From the NCBI GenBank assembly GCA_020848905.1, contig JADLHG010000005.1:191423-255422 (forward strand): DNA of 64,000 nucleotides, given 5' to 3'. The DNA is from Deltaproteobacteria bacterium (GTDB lineage Bacteria > Myxococcota_A > Polyangia > GCA-2747355 > JADLHG01). A program made the translations under genes and the position numbers. This document shows, piece by piece, positions 1 through 7,521 of this stretch (position 1 is its first letter; every line of letters begins with the position of its first letter). The notes beneath the pieces are model-generated. The model was given only the letters and a program-made list of their open reading frames with translations. It did not search any database and was not told where the DNA came from.

Positions 1-1414
1 CGAGAAAGAGCGTGCGACCGTCGCCTGGCTCCCAGCCGGCGACGAGCTGCTCGAGGAGGTGGTACTGACTCCACGAGGTGTCCTGAAATTCGTCGACGAG
101 GACGTGACGGAGCCGGTAATCGAGGGCCAAAGCCAGATCTGTGGGGTGGTCGGGATCGCCGAGCGCCCGGCGCGCCGCCAGGCCGAGCTCGATGAAGTCC
201 ACCTGCCCCCTCTCGCGGAAGAGCTCGGTGAGCTCCGCCGCCGCGCGGGGCAAGACGCCGAGCAGGACGCGGAGCACGGCCCACTGCTCGTCGGTGTAGG
301 TCGAAGGCGGCAGCGTGCGCACCGCCGCGAGCCGGGTCAGAAAGGGCTCTTCGTCCTCGAGCGCGGCGAGCAGGGCCACGGCGCGCGCCTTGCGGTCCTC
401 GCGGCGCGCCTTCTCCTCCGGGTCCTTGGTGCTCGACGCCGCCGGAAAGCCGACACGCTTGTCCACCTGCTTGCGACGGGAGCCGTCCAGGATCAGGAAG
501 AGCGCCGCGAGCCCGCGCCACGCGGGAAGGCCGGCCGGTGTCGGCTCGGGGACGGCGGTCAGCCCCGCGCAAGCGCAGAGCGGGTGCCCCGGGTTCTCGG
601 CTGCGAGCTGGGCCGCGGCCTCCCGCGCGAGCGGAACCGCCTGCTCGAGGAGCTGGCGCGGGGCGCACGCGAGCACGAGGCCGAGAGAGGCCTCCACCTC
701 GTGGGCCAGCGCCGCTTCGAGCTCGGCGCGCAGCGGGTCCCCGGCCAGCACCCGACCGGAGGCGCGCGTCGCGTCGGTCGCCGCGCCGAGCTGCGCCAGG
801 TGCCGGAGCCACTGGTCCCGGCGGGCCAGGATGTCGGCGAGAAGTCCCTCCAGCCGGAGGAGGTCGTTGTCCACGTGCAGGAGCAAGGGCTCCGCGGCCA
901 GCGACAGCTCGTCCTCCTGCTCGAGCCGGGCGAGGGTCCTCGCCGCGGCCTCGCGATAGAGCGGCGCGGCGTTCTGAGTAAGGTCCGGCTCGGCGCCGAG
1001 TCGCGAGAGGAGCGGCGTCCGCTGCGTGAGCGCCCGACAGAGCGCGTCGAGCGTGAGGATGCGCAGCCGGCTCGGGTGGGAGAGGAGCGACCAGCCGGCC
1101 GCGGCGTCGCGCGCGAGCACCGCCCGCGCGAGGTCGTAGCTCCGGCGCTCGTGCGCGGCCTCCGGCGGGGTGGGGTCCCCCCCGCGACGCAGAGCCTTGC
1201 TGATGCGGCCCCGCATCTCCGCCGCCGCCTTCCGCGTGAAGGTGATGGCCAGCAGCTCCTCGGGGTGCTCGACCGTGGCGAGGAGCGCCAGGAAGCGCTG
1301 CGCGAGCAGCTCGGTCTTCCCCGACCCGGCCGGCGCCTGGACGACGAAGGAGCGGTCGGTCTCGAGCGCCCGCGCCCGCTCTGCCGCGTCGGTCGGGGCA
1401 AAGCTATCCTTCAC
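1..1414 (-). CDS. UvrD/AddA-like superfamily 1 helicase (3' part outside window)
   Basis: This is the N-terminal ~471 residues of a UvrD-type ATP-dependent DNA helicase, probably the helicase-nuclease subunit of an AddAB-like double-strand-break resection complex. It starts at GTG 1412-1414, and the frame is open to the left edge. Near the N-terminus the Walker A motif reads APAGSGKTELL, followed by ITFTRKAAAEM (motif Ia). Near the edge VDEFQDTSWSQ (motif II, Walker B) leads into the HLLEQLVAGWEPGDGRTLFL stretch, the usual sequence order for UvrD. The start codon overlaps the end of the upstream nuclease gene by 11 bp, so the two are probably translationally coupled. The helicase C-terminal half and any PD-(D/E)XK nuclease domain lie outside the window, so assignment to AddA rather than another UvrD paralogue rests on the neighbour. 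Confidence 0.9.
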   Translation of the reverse strand, partial: MKDSFAPTDAAERARALETDRSFVVQAPAGSGKTELLAQRFLALLATVEHPEELLAITFTRKAAAEMRGRISKALRRGGDPTPPEAAHERRSYDLARAVLARDAAAGWSLLSHPSRLRILTLDALCRALTQRTPLLSRLGAEPDLTQNAAPLYREAAARTLARLEQEDELSLAAEPLLLHVDNDLLRLEGLLADILARRDQWLRHLAQLGAATDATRASGRVLAGDPLRAELEAALAHEVEASLGLVLACAPRQLLEQAVPLAREAAAQLAAENPGHPLCACAGLTAVPEPTPAGLPAWRGLAALFLILDGSRRKQVDKRVGFPAASSTKDPEEKARREDRKARAVALLAALEDEEPFLTRLAAVRTLPPSTYTDEQWAVLRVLLGVLPRAAAELTELFRERGQVDFIELGLAARRALGDPDHPTDLALALDYRLRHVLVDEFQDTSWSQYHLLEQLVAGWEPGDGRTLFL

Positions 1415-4166
1415 GGCGCCCCCCGTTCTCCTCGTCCGGCCCGTCGTCGGTCTCCGCACGCAGGGCGATGGCCGTGCGTTCGTGCAGCCGGCAGAGCGAA
1501 AGAAGCTCGCAGTACTCGCAGGTCGAGGGGGGCCGCTTCGGGTCCACCGCCGCTTCCCCGCCGAGGAAGGCGCGCGCCAGCCGTTCGAGCGCGGTCCTCC
1601 AACCCGTCGTGAGCGCGTCCCAGTCCGCGGGCCGCGTCCGGTGGCGGAGCTCCTCGAGCCGGGCGATCCCCTCGCCCAGTCCGTCGCGCGCGGCGACCCC
1701 GTCGAACCGCAGGCCGTCGGGGCGGAGCTGCGCGAAGGTCACGGCCACGATCGGCTCGTCGCGCGCGGCGAGCCAGTAGAGCGGAAGCTGCGGCTCGTCG
1801 GGCCGCTCCCCGAACCATGCCGCGGCGCTCACCTTGGCCGTCTTGTAATCGACGATCACCTCGCCTCCGTCGGGCAGCCGGTCCTTGCGGTCGAGGCGCG
1901 CCTCCACGGCCAGCCCCGCCACCTCGAAGCGCAGGGTCCCCTCGATGCGCTCGACGGTGAAGTCGGAGCGGCCGAGCTCCACCTCGAGCCAGCGGTCGAG
2001 GAGTCGCTCGAGTCGCCGCGCCTCCCGTCGCAGAAAGGCACGCCCGGGGCGCACGGCCTGCCGCGCGAGCCCGCGCGCGAGCCCGCGCTCCACGGCCTCG
2101 CGCACCGCTCGCTGTCGCTCCTCCGCCGACAACGATCGGAGCTGCGCCGAGGAGCGGACCGCGTCCCAGAACTCCTCGAGGACCGCGTGCACGAGGCCCC
2201 CCCGCAGCCGGCCGTCGGGCGCCGCGGTGGGCCGGGCCAGGTCCGCGGCTCCCAGCCGGTGGCGCGCAAAAGCGCGAAACGGGCAAGCCGCCTGGTCCCG
2301 AAAGACCTCCGTTCCCCCTTTGATCGGGGTAGCGGCCGGGTGCGGCGGGCCGAGCTCGTCGGCGATGCGCTCGAGCGGGGCCTGTCCGCAGAGCTCTTCG
2401 ACCGCACGTCGGACGTCGCTTCGGCGCGGCGCCTCTCGCAGCGGTTCGGGAGGCGCGGCGATCAGCGGACTCGGCCGCAGGTCCTGGTCGTCGGCGCGGC
2501 GCGGCCAGGAGAGGACGACCTCCGGCGCGGAGGCGAGCAGCCGCTCGGTCGTTCGCCGCGCGGCCCAAAGCTCCCGCTCGGGGGAAGCGTGCGGCAGGTC
2601 GAGCTCGCGCTGCAGGGCGAGGGGCAAGAGCGCGTTCGGGCGCGGGGGCGGCGGCCAGGCCTGATCGTGCAGCCCCGTCACCCAGAGCCCCGCGAAGGTC
2701 AGCCCCGCGGCCTCGAGCAGCCCCAGAAGCTGCACCGGCGCGTCGGCCGCCTCGGGGGCGAAGGTTCGCTCCTCGGCGAGGTCGCGGAGCTGCGCGAGCG
2801 CCTCCTCGCGGTCGAGCACGCCCGTCACGGCATCCAGCCCCGCGAAGTCGGTGAGCAGGTCCTGCCACGCCTCGAGCGTCTGTTGCTCGACGCTGGTCCG
2901 GCTACGCTCTCCGGGCCAGCCGAGGGCATCGAGCAGCGCGGCGAACGACGCGGCCCACGAGCTCGCGGCCTGGCGCGCGGGGAGCGTCTCGAAGGCAGCC
3001 GTCCATTCCGCCACCCGCGGGCCAAGGAGCGGGCAGGCGAAGGCCTGCGAGCCCGCTCGCCCCACCTCCGGCACCACGGCGGGGAGGTCCACCACGAAGC
3101 GTCCCGTGCGACGCAGCTCCGCCTCCAGCGCGGCTCGCGAGGCGCCTTCGAGCGCGGCTCCCCCGACGAAGGGAGAGCGCAAGAGCCCCCCCGTCGCCTC
3201 CAGCGGGGCCGCGTGCGGCTCGAGCCCGAGGAGGCCGAGCGCCGTGGCTACCAGCGGCGCGTCCGCGAGCGACTCCCCGAGCGAGACGTCGAAGAGCCCC
3301 TCTCCGGCGCGGCGCGCGGCGAGAGCCCAGCCGGGATCGAGGAGGTCGGCAAAGGTCCACTCCACCTCGCGCCGGCGCTCGACGAGGTCTGGCACCACGA
3401 TTCCGAAGGGACCGGCCTCGCCGGCCTCGAGCCGTGCCCGCGCCCAGCGCGCCGCCTCTTCGAGCTCGCCGCGAGGGTCGGCAGCGGCGACGTACTCCAC
3501 GCTGGCCCGCCCCGCGGACGCACCGTCGAGGCGGGAGACGCGCACCCCCCGCGTCTCGAGCGCGCCGAGGAGCTCGAGCTCCGCCGGGGTCAGCTCGTCG
3601 AAGCCCGCCAGGCCGAGCTCGGCCGGGAAGCGGAGCGCACCCGTACGCACGCGCTCGGTCAGAGCCCCGCAGAGCCGCGCGCGATCCAGCCAGCCTCCCT
3701 TCCGGCAGGCCGCCTCGAAGGCCTCCGCCCAGCCCGCGAAGGCCACCCCCTCCTCGTCGGCCAGGCGCCGCACGCGGGGCAGCGATACCTGATGGTGCTG
3801 CACGAGGTGCCAGGCCTCCGCCGCCACCTTCGCCGTGGCCCGCCGGCCGAGGAGCTCGGGGCCGAGCGCACTCCTTCGGATCGCGCGTTCCCAGAGCGCG
3901 AGCTCGGCCGCCGCCGAAAGCCGCGCGAGCGGCGCCGCTCCCCCGCTCCCCTCCTCGAGGAGGGCGCTCCAGAGCCCCTCGAGCCAGCCGCTGAGCGAGC
4001 GAAGCTGCGGCCGCGTCCAGAGCCTTCGCCCCGCCGCCCGCTGCGCCTCGTTGAACTGCCGTTCGAGCTCTCGGGCCAGCCTCTCCGTGGCCGTGACGAT
4101 CGCCGCGTCTCCGCGCGCAAGCGCGGCAAAGAGCTCGGGTCGGGTCTCGAAGAACGTCGAACGCAT
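1404..4166 (-). CDS. AddB-like PD-(D/E)XK nuclease family DNA repair protein
   Basis: A 920-residue protein resembling the nuclease partner of a UvrD helicase in AddAB-type recombination complexes. The C-terminal third holds a RecB-like nuclease: an Asp in EARLDR, then VIVDYKTAK near residue 773 (the D-x-K core). Cysteines placed as in the AddB iron-sulfur cluster are visible: one in ACPFRAFARHRL near residue 629 and three in CEYCELLSLC near residue 882, one before and three after the nuclease core. The N-terminal part is a degenerate helicase-like region without an obvious Walker A. It is the first gene of a two-gene operon, its stop overlapping the helicase start. No Shine-Dalgarno sequence is evident before ATG 4166. 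Inferred role: processing of broken DNA ends for RecA-dependent repair. Confidence 0.85.
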   Translation of the reverse strand: MRSTFFETRPELFAALARGDAAIVTATERLARELERQFNEAQRAAGRRLWTRPQLRSLSGWLEGLWSALLEEGSGGAAPLARLSAAAELALWERAIRRSALGPELLGRRATAKVAAEAWHLVQHHQVSLPRVRRLADEEGVAFAGWAEAFEAACRKGGWLDRARLCGALTERVRTGALRFPAELGLAGFDELTPAELELLGALETRGVRVSRLDGASAGRASVEYVAAADPRGELEEAARWARARLEAGEAGPFGIVVPDLVERRREVEWTFADLLDPGWALAARRAGEGLFDVSLGESLADAPLVATALGLLGLEPHAAPLEATGGLLRSPFVGGAALEGASRAALEAELRRTGRFVVDLPAVVPEVGRAGSQAFACPLLGPRVAEWTAAFETLPARQAASSWAASFAALLDALGWPGERSRTSVEQQTLEAWQDLLTDFAGLDAVTGVLDREEALAQLRDLAEERTFAPEAADAPVQLLGLLEAAGLTFAGLWVTGLHDQAWPPPPRPNALLPLALQRELDLPHASPERELWAARRTTERLLASAPEVVLSWPRRADDQDLRPSPLIAAPPEPLREAPRRSDVRRAVEELCGQAPLERIADELGPPHPAATPIKGGTEVFRDQAACPFRAFARHRLGAADLARPTAAPDGRLRGGLVHAVLEEFWDAVRSSAQLRSLSAEERQRAVREAVERGLARGLARQAVRPGRAFLRREARRLERLLDRWLEVELGRSDFTVERIEGTLRFEVAGLAVEARLDRKDRLPDGGEVIVDYKTAKVSAAAWFGERPDEPQLPLYWLAARDEPIVAVTFAQLRPDGLRFDGVAARDGLGEGIARLEELRHRTRPADWDALTTGWRTALERLARAFLGGEAAVDPKRPPSTCEYCELLSLCRLHERTAIALRAETDDGPDEENGGRREG

Positions 4167-4202
4167 GGTCTAGGTGGATGCCGCGCCATGGTGCAGCAGA
4201 TG

Positions 4203-4221
4203 GCGCTCGGTTGTCGAGCGC
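4203..4221. other. GC-rich hairpin between two minus-strand genes
   Basis: GCGCTCG-GTTGT-CGAGCGC is a perfect 7-bp stem with a 5-nt loop, located just after the stop of the minus-strand gene ending at 4244 and before the addB-like gene start on the same strand. There is no T-tract after the stem, so it is at best a weak or Rho-assisted terminator or an mRNA 3'-end structure. Confidence 0.3.
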
Positions 4222-4243
4222 GGGCGGGGACGGAAGAAAGGGT

Positions 4244-5401
4244 CTAGCGGCCGTCGGCGAAGGCCAGACCGAGGAAGCGGTTCACCTCGCCAGCGATCCC
4301 GTCGAAGGTCGAACGGATGCGCAGGTAGGCGTCCTGCTGCTGGCTCAGCGCCTCGTTGCCGGTGAGCGCGAAGAAGCGGTCCAGGCTCGCCGCGAGCTGG
4401 GCCGTCGCCGCACGCTGCTCCTTGCGGGCCCCGACCTGCCAGACCTTCAGCTCGCGCTCTGCGGCAGCGAACTGCACGTCGATCGTCTCCAACAGGCTCC
4501 GCACCTCTTTGAGCGTCGTGTGGTAGCGGTGCGTGTAGCGCTCGTCGAAGGCGTACTGGCGGCCGCGCTCGTAGCGGAAGGGCTGCCCCAGGTCGAGTCC
4601 CGCCGTGGCGAGCCCCCGCTGCACCAGCCCGAAGAAGGTGTCCCTCGCCGCCGTCTCCTCGGACTGGGCGCGCTGCACGGCCCGGCTGGTCTCGCCCTTC
4701 TTCGTCTCGATCTGTCGCGCGTAGCGCGCGCGAATCGGCGCCGCGTGCTGACGCTCCCAGCGGTCCCAGCGGTTCGCCTCGTCGGAGAGCGCGGCGATGG
4801 CGCCCTCGAGGCGCCCTACCTCGCGGCTGGACTCTCGAATGATGCGCGGCGCCACCGTCTCGGCCGTCTCCTCGTCGGCGTAGTACGCCTGCCAGGCGAT
4901 GCCGCTCTTCTTCTGCCAGGCGCGCGACTCCTTCGTGCGCGCCCAGTCGTCGATCACCCACTCGGCCTTCTTGACCTTCTCCTCGGCCTTCTCCTTGTCG
5001 CTCCGCAGCGCGGAGACCTTGCGCTCGAAGGCGCGCCAGGCTCCGTACCCCTCGAGCGCGGCGATCTCCTGGGAGCACCGCGCCTCGAGCTCGACCACGG
5101 CGCGATCCCCTTGTCGCCGCAGCTCCACGACCTGCGCCTTGGCCTGCTTGGCCTGCGTACCGAGCTCCACCGTCCGCTCGGCCCCCGGCATGCGGTACGC
5201 CGGGGCGACCGGCTGCCGCTCCTGGTGCGCCTTGAAGAGCTCGCGCGCCGCCGCGACGCGCGCCCGCTCGCCCTCGCCGATCGCCGGCGCGGCCACGAGG
5301 AAGCCCTTGCGCCCCGCGGCCCGGGCCTCCCCGCGAACGACGCCGAGCGTGGCCACACCGAGTACCGCCACCCCCATCAAGACCGCGCGCTGTCGTCTCA
5401 T
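4244..5401 (-). CDS. Exported coiled-coil protein of unknown function
   Basis: A 385-residue protein I do not recognise. I chose ATG 5399-5401 over an upstream start at 5449 because GAGGAG lies 8-9 nt before it and the resulting N-terminus (MRRQRAVLMGVAVLG...) is a good Sec signal peptide with likely cleavage after ARA. The mature protein is almost entirely charged helix: long stretches rich in E, K, R, A and Q (about residues 60-260) suggest extended coiled coil, ending in a region rich in aromatic and Leu residues. There are no Cys pairs, metal motifs or lipobox. It stands alone on its strand, with about 195 bp before the next gene upstream. A periplasmic structural role is inference. Confidence 0.7.
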   Translation of the reverse strand: MRRQRAVLMGVAVLGVATLGVVRGEARAAGRKGFLVAAPAIGEGERARVAAARELFKAHQERQPVAPAYRMPGAERTVELGTQAKQAKAQVVELRRQGDRAVVELEARCSQEIAALEGYGAWRAFERKVSALRSDKEKAEEKVKKAEWVIDDWARTKESRAWQKKSGIAWQAYYADEETAETVAPRIIRESSREVGRLEGAIAALSDEANRWDRWERQHAAPIRARYARQIETKKGETSRAVQRAQSEETAARDTFFGLVQRGLATAGLDLGQPFRYERGRQYAFDERYTHRYHTTLKEVRSLLETIDVQFAAAERELKVWQVGARKEQRAATAQLAASLDRFFALTGNEALSQQQDAYLRIRSTFDGIAGEVNRFLGLAFADGR

Positions 5402-5596
5402 GCCTCGTGCTCCTCGCAGGGCGGCAAGTGCAGCCGCCGTGCCGCGCAAAGGGCCCGCCCCGACGCAGGTATTACACGTATTTCCACGGCTTTGGATTCG
5501 CCTGGACCGCCATGGGCCAAGACATTGGCCGGCGTCTCGGGGCGAGCCGTTCAGGAATCGGTGGGGGCTACCCGAGGGCGCCCCCAGAGCGCTGCT

Positions 5597-6706
5597 CTAC
5601 CTGCATTCCTGCGTGCGATTGGAGGAGTTGGTCTGGCAGCTCCCCGCGTTCCAGTTGCACGACAGCCAGGTGGCCCGAACGCCGCACCCCGCCACGGCGG
5701 TCTGCCAACCCGACGAGGTGTTGTTGCACCTGCTGGGTGGCTGCCCCGCGCAGGTGGCCACCACGGGCCAGCGCTGCTCGACGGTGGTGTTGCAGTTGTA
5801 GTCGAAGGTGCCGGTCCCGTTGCTCCCCGAATCGAAGTAGCTGGACTGGCCCGGGTGCGCGTCGCGGTCTCCGTCGTCGCAGTCGTCCTTGTTCGGGACG
5901 TAGCCTTGCGGGGCCGTGCAGGCGAGGGTCGTCTTGGTCGCGTCGCCGTACCCGTCGCGGTCGGAGTCCCGGTAGAACGTGGACTGCACGCCTTCGTCCT
6001 TCGTGCCGTCGCAGTTGTCGTCGGCCGTGTTGCAGACCTCGACCCCCCCGGGGTGGATGTTGCCGTTGCTGTCGTTGCAGTCGGGTCCCTTGCACGCGGG
6101 ACCCACGCCGTAGCCGTCGCCGTCGCCGTCGAGGCAGCCCGAGCACGCGTTCCCCACGCAGCCGAGCGAGCACGGCGTGGCCTGTAACAGGCCATCGGAG
6201 GTGCAGGCCATCAGGTTGCTGCCAGAACAATAGGGGGCAGCCGCCGGGTCGCACTGGCTGCAGCGCTTCGCCGTCGCGTTGCAGCCCGAGGCCCCACAAT
6301 CCACTGTGAGCGTGCCGGTGCCGAGCGTGTTGCACCGCACGAGCAGATTCCCCTGGCAGCCGAGCGCCGCGCCCGGAGTACAGCCGGTATCGGGCGTCCC
6401 GACGTCCGCCGGTCCGCGGTCGGCTGGCAGGGACCCATCGGCCACGCCCACGTCGCGCGACCCTCCATCGCCTGGCCAGGCATCCCTTGGCCGTCCGTCC
6501 GGCCGCGGCCCGTCGAACCGGGCCCCGTCGGTGCCGACGGCCCCATCCGCGCGCGGCCCGTCCCCTCCCGGCTGGGCCACGTCCTGCACGCCGCCGTCCG
6601 CCTGCGAGGGCGCCCCATCTCCCTGGAGCAGCCCCTCGGGCCAGGACATGAAGCATCCGCTCGCCCCGAGGGCGAGGGCGAAGAAACTCGCTGCGACCGC
6701 GCGCAT
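5597..6706 (-). CDS. Cys-rich lipoprotein with D-x-D-x-D-G metal-binding repeats
   Basis: A 369-residue predicted lipoprotein: short signal ending ALGASGC (Cys18), then a linker of about 90 residues dominated by D, G and P, then a Cys-rich region (GCQGNLLVRC, CSQCDPAAAPYC, CSGCLDGDGDGYG). Two thrombospondin-3/MopE-like calcium-binding runs follow: DGDGDGYG ... DCNDSNGNIHPGG and DSDRDGYGD ... DDCDDGDRDAHPG. The C-terminal ~90 residues are Asn/Cys/Trp-rich. This architecture is common in surface lipoproteins of myxobacteria-like lineages; a function beyond Ca2+ or metal binding cannot be stated. The ATG overlaps the TGA of the TPR gene by one base (TGATG), so it is the last gene of a three-gene operon. 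Confidence 0.8.
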   Translation of the reverse strand: MRAVAASFFALALGASGCFMSWPEGLLQGDGAPSQADGGVQDVAQPGGDGPRADGAVGTDGARFDGPRPDGRPRDAWPGDGGSRDVGVADGSLPADRGPADVGTPDTGCTPGAALGCQGNLLVRCNTLGTGTLTVDCGASGCNATAKRCSQCDPAAAPYCSGSNLMACTSDGLLQATPCSLGCVGNACSGCLDGDGDGYGVGPACKGPDCNDSNGNIHPGGVEVCNTADDNCDGTKDEGVQSTFYRDSDRDGYGDATKTTLACTAPQGYVPNKDDCDDGDRDAHPGQSSYFDSGSNGTGTFDYNCNTTVEQRWPVVATCAGQPPSRCNNTSSGWQTAVAGCGVRATWLSCNWNAGSCQTNSSNRTQECR

Positions 6707-7515
6707 CAGAACGCTCCACTCAGGCTGAGCGCCGCGCCGCCGCCGTAGAGCGGTGTGGCGGACACCTCGGTTCGGCTCCGTCCCTTGAAGTCCGTGAAGA
6801 AGGCGAGCACCACGGCGGTCACCGCCATCGCTCCGCCCGCGATCAACGTCCCGGTGCAAATCGTGGACAGGGTGCGCCCCGAATCCCTGAGCTCGAGCCG
6901 CCGCGCGACGGAGGTCGTGGGCGCTTTGTACTCGTTGTTGCGCGACAGGGCCATCGCGCCGGTGACCGCGCCCGCGCCGAGCAGGGCCACGCCGAGGCTC
7001 GCCGTGGTCCAGAACCACGCCTGGTGCACCTTGCCCCCTTTCGTAGGACGGTCGTCGCCATCCTCCCCGTCCTCGTCGCCGGACCGCCGCGGCACGCGTG
7101 CCCGCAGGGCGGGTTTCTCGGCTGCGCGGGCTCCCACCGCGCGCTGCGTGGCCTCCTGGTCGGCCAGCGCCTTCTCGCTCACCTCGATCAGCTCGAGCAC
7201 CTTCTCCCGCTGGGGCGAGCCGGGTGCGCGCGCCAGAAACTGCCGGTAGTGGAAGACCGCCTGCCGATGATCCCCGAGCTGGCGATGGCACTGCCCCATG
7301 TTGAACTGGAAGGCCGCCATGGGCAGCGTCCGGTACGCCTGCTGGTAGAGCTCCAGCGCGCGGCGGAACTCCCCGAGGCCGTAATGCGCCTCGGCCTGCT
7401 TGAACAAGGCCTTCGCGCGCTCCATGGTGGCGAGGTCCGGCTCCGCACCGAGCGCCACGTGCGCGACGAGCTGAAGAGCTGCGGCGAAGACGAGCGCTAC
7501 CAGACGTCTGGGCAT
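6706..7515 (-). CDS. TPR-repeat envelope protein with two C-terminal hydrophobic segments
   Basis: 269 residues. A Sec signal (MPRRLVALVFAAALQLVAHVALGA) precedes tetratricopeptide repeats: AKALFKQAEAHYGLGEFRRA, then AFQFNMGQCHRQLGDHRQAV, about residues 30-110. A basic/acidic linker follows, then two hydrophobic segments (WFWTTASLGVALLGAGAVTG near 175 and TLIAGGAMAVTAVVLAFF near 225), ending in a Gly/Ser-rich tail. Small exported TPR proteins of this design are common beside envelope lipoproteins in myxobacterial genomes and presumably act as protein-interaction scaffolds at the inner membrane. It starts 6 bp after the stop of the Pro/Lys-repeat gene and its stop overlaps the lipoprotein ATG, so the three are almost certainly one transcript. 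Confidence 0.8.
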   Translation of the reverse strand: MPRRLVALVFAAALQLVAHVALGAEPDLATMERAKALFKQAEAHYGLGEFRRALELYQQAYRTLPMAAFQFNMGQCHRQLGDHRQAVFHYRQFLARAPGSPQREKVLELIEVSEKALADQEATQRAVGARAAEKPALRARVPRRSGDEDGEDGDDRPTKGGKVHQAWFWTTASLGVALLGAGAVTGAMALSRNNEYKAPTTSVARRLELRDSGRTLSTICTGTLIAGGAMAVTAVVLAFFTDFKGRSRTEVSATPLYGGGAALSLSGAF

Positions 7516-7521
7516 GGCTTC

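Noticed and set aside
1170-4247. Long plus-strand open frame (over 1000 codons) opposite the addB-like gene
   Set aside because: It is antisense to a gene with clear nuclease motifs; its translation is Arg/Gly/Pro-rich without domains, as expected from GC-rich codon shadows.
5460-5500. Sigma70 promoter in the relatively AT-rich patch upstream of the gene at 4244-5401
   Set aside because: A TAATAC -10 is present on the minus strand, but no acceptable -35 lies at 16-18 bp; too weak to list.
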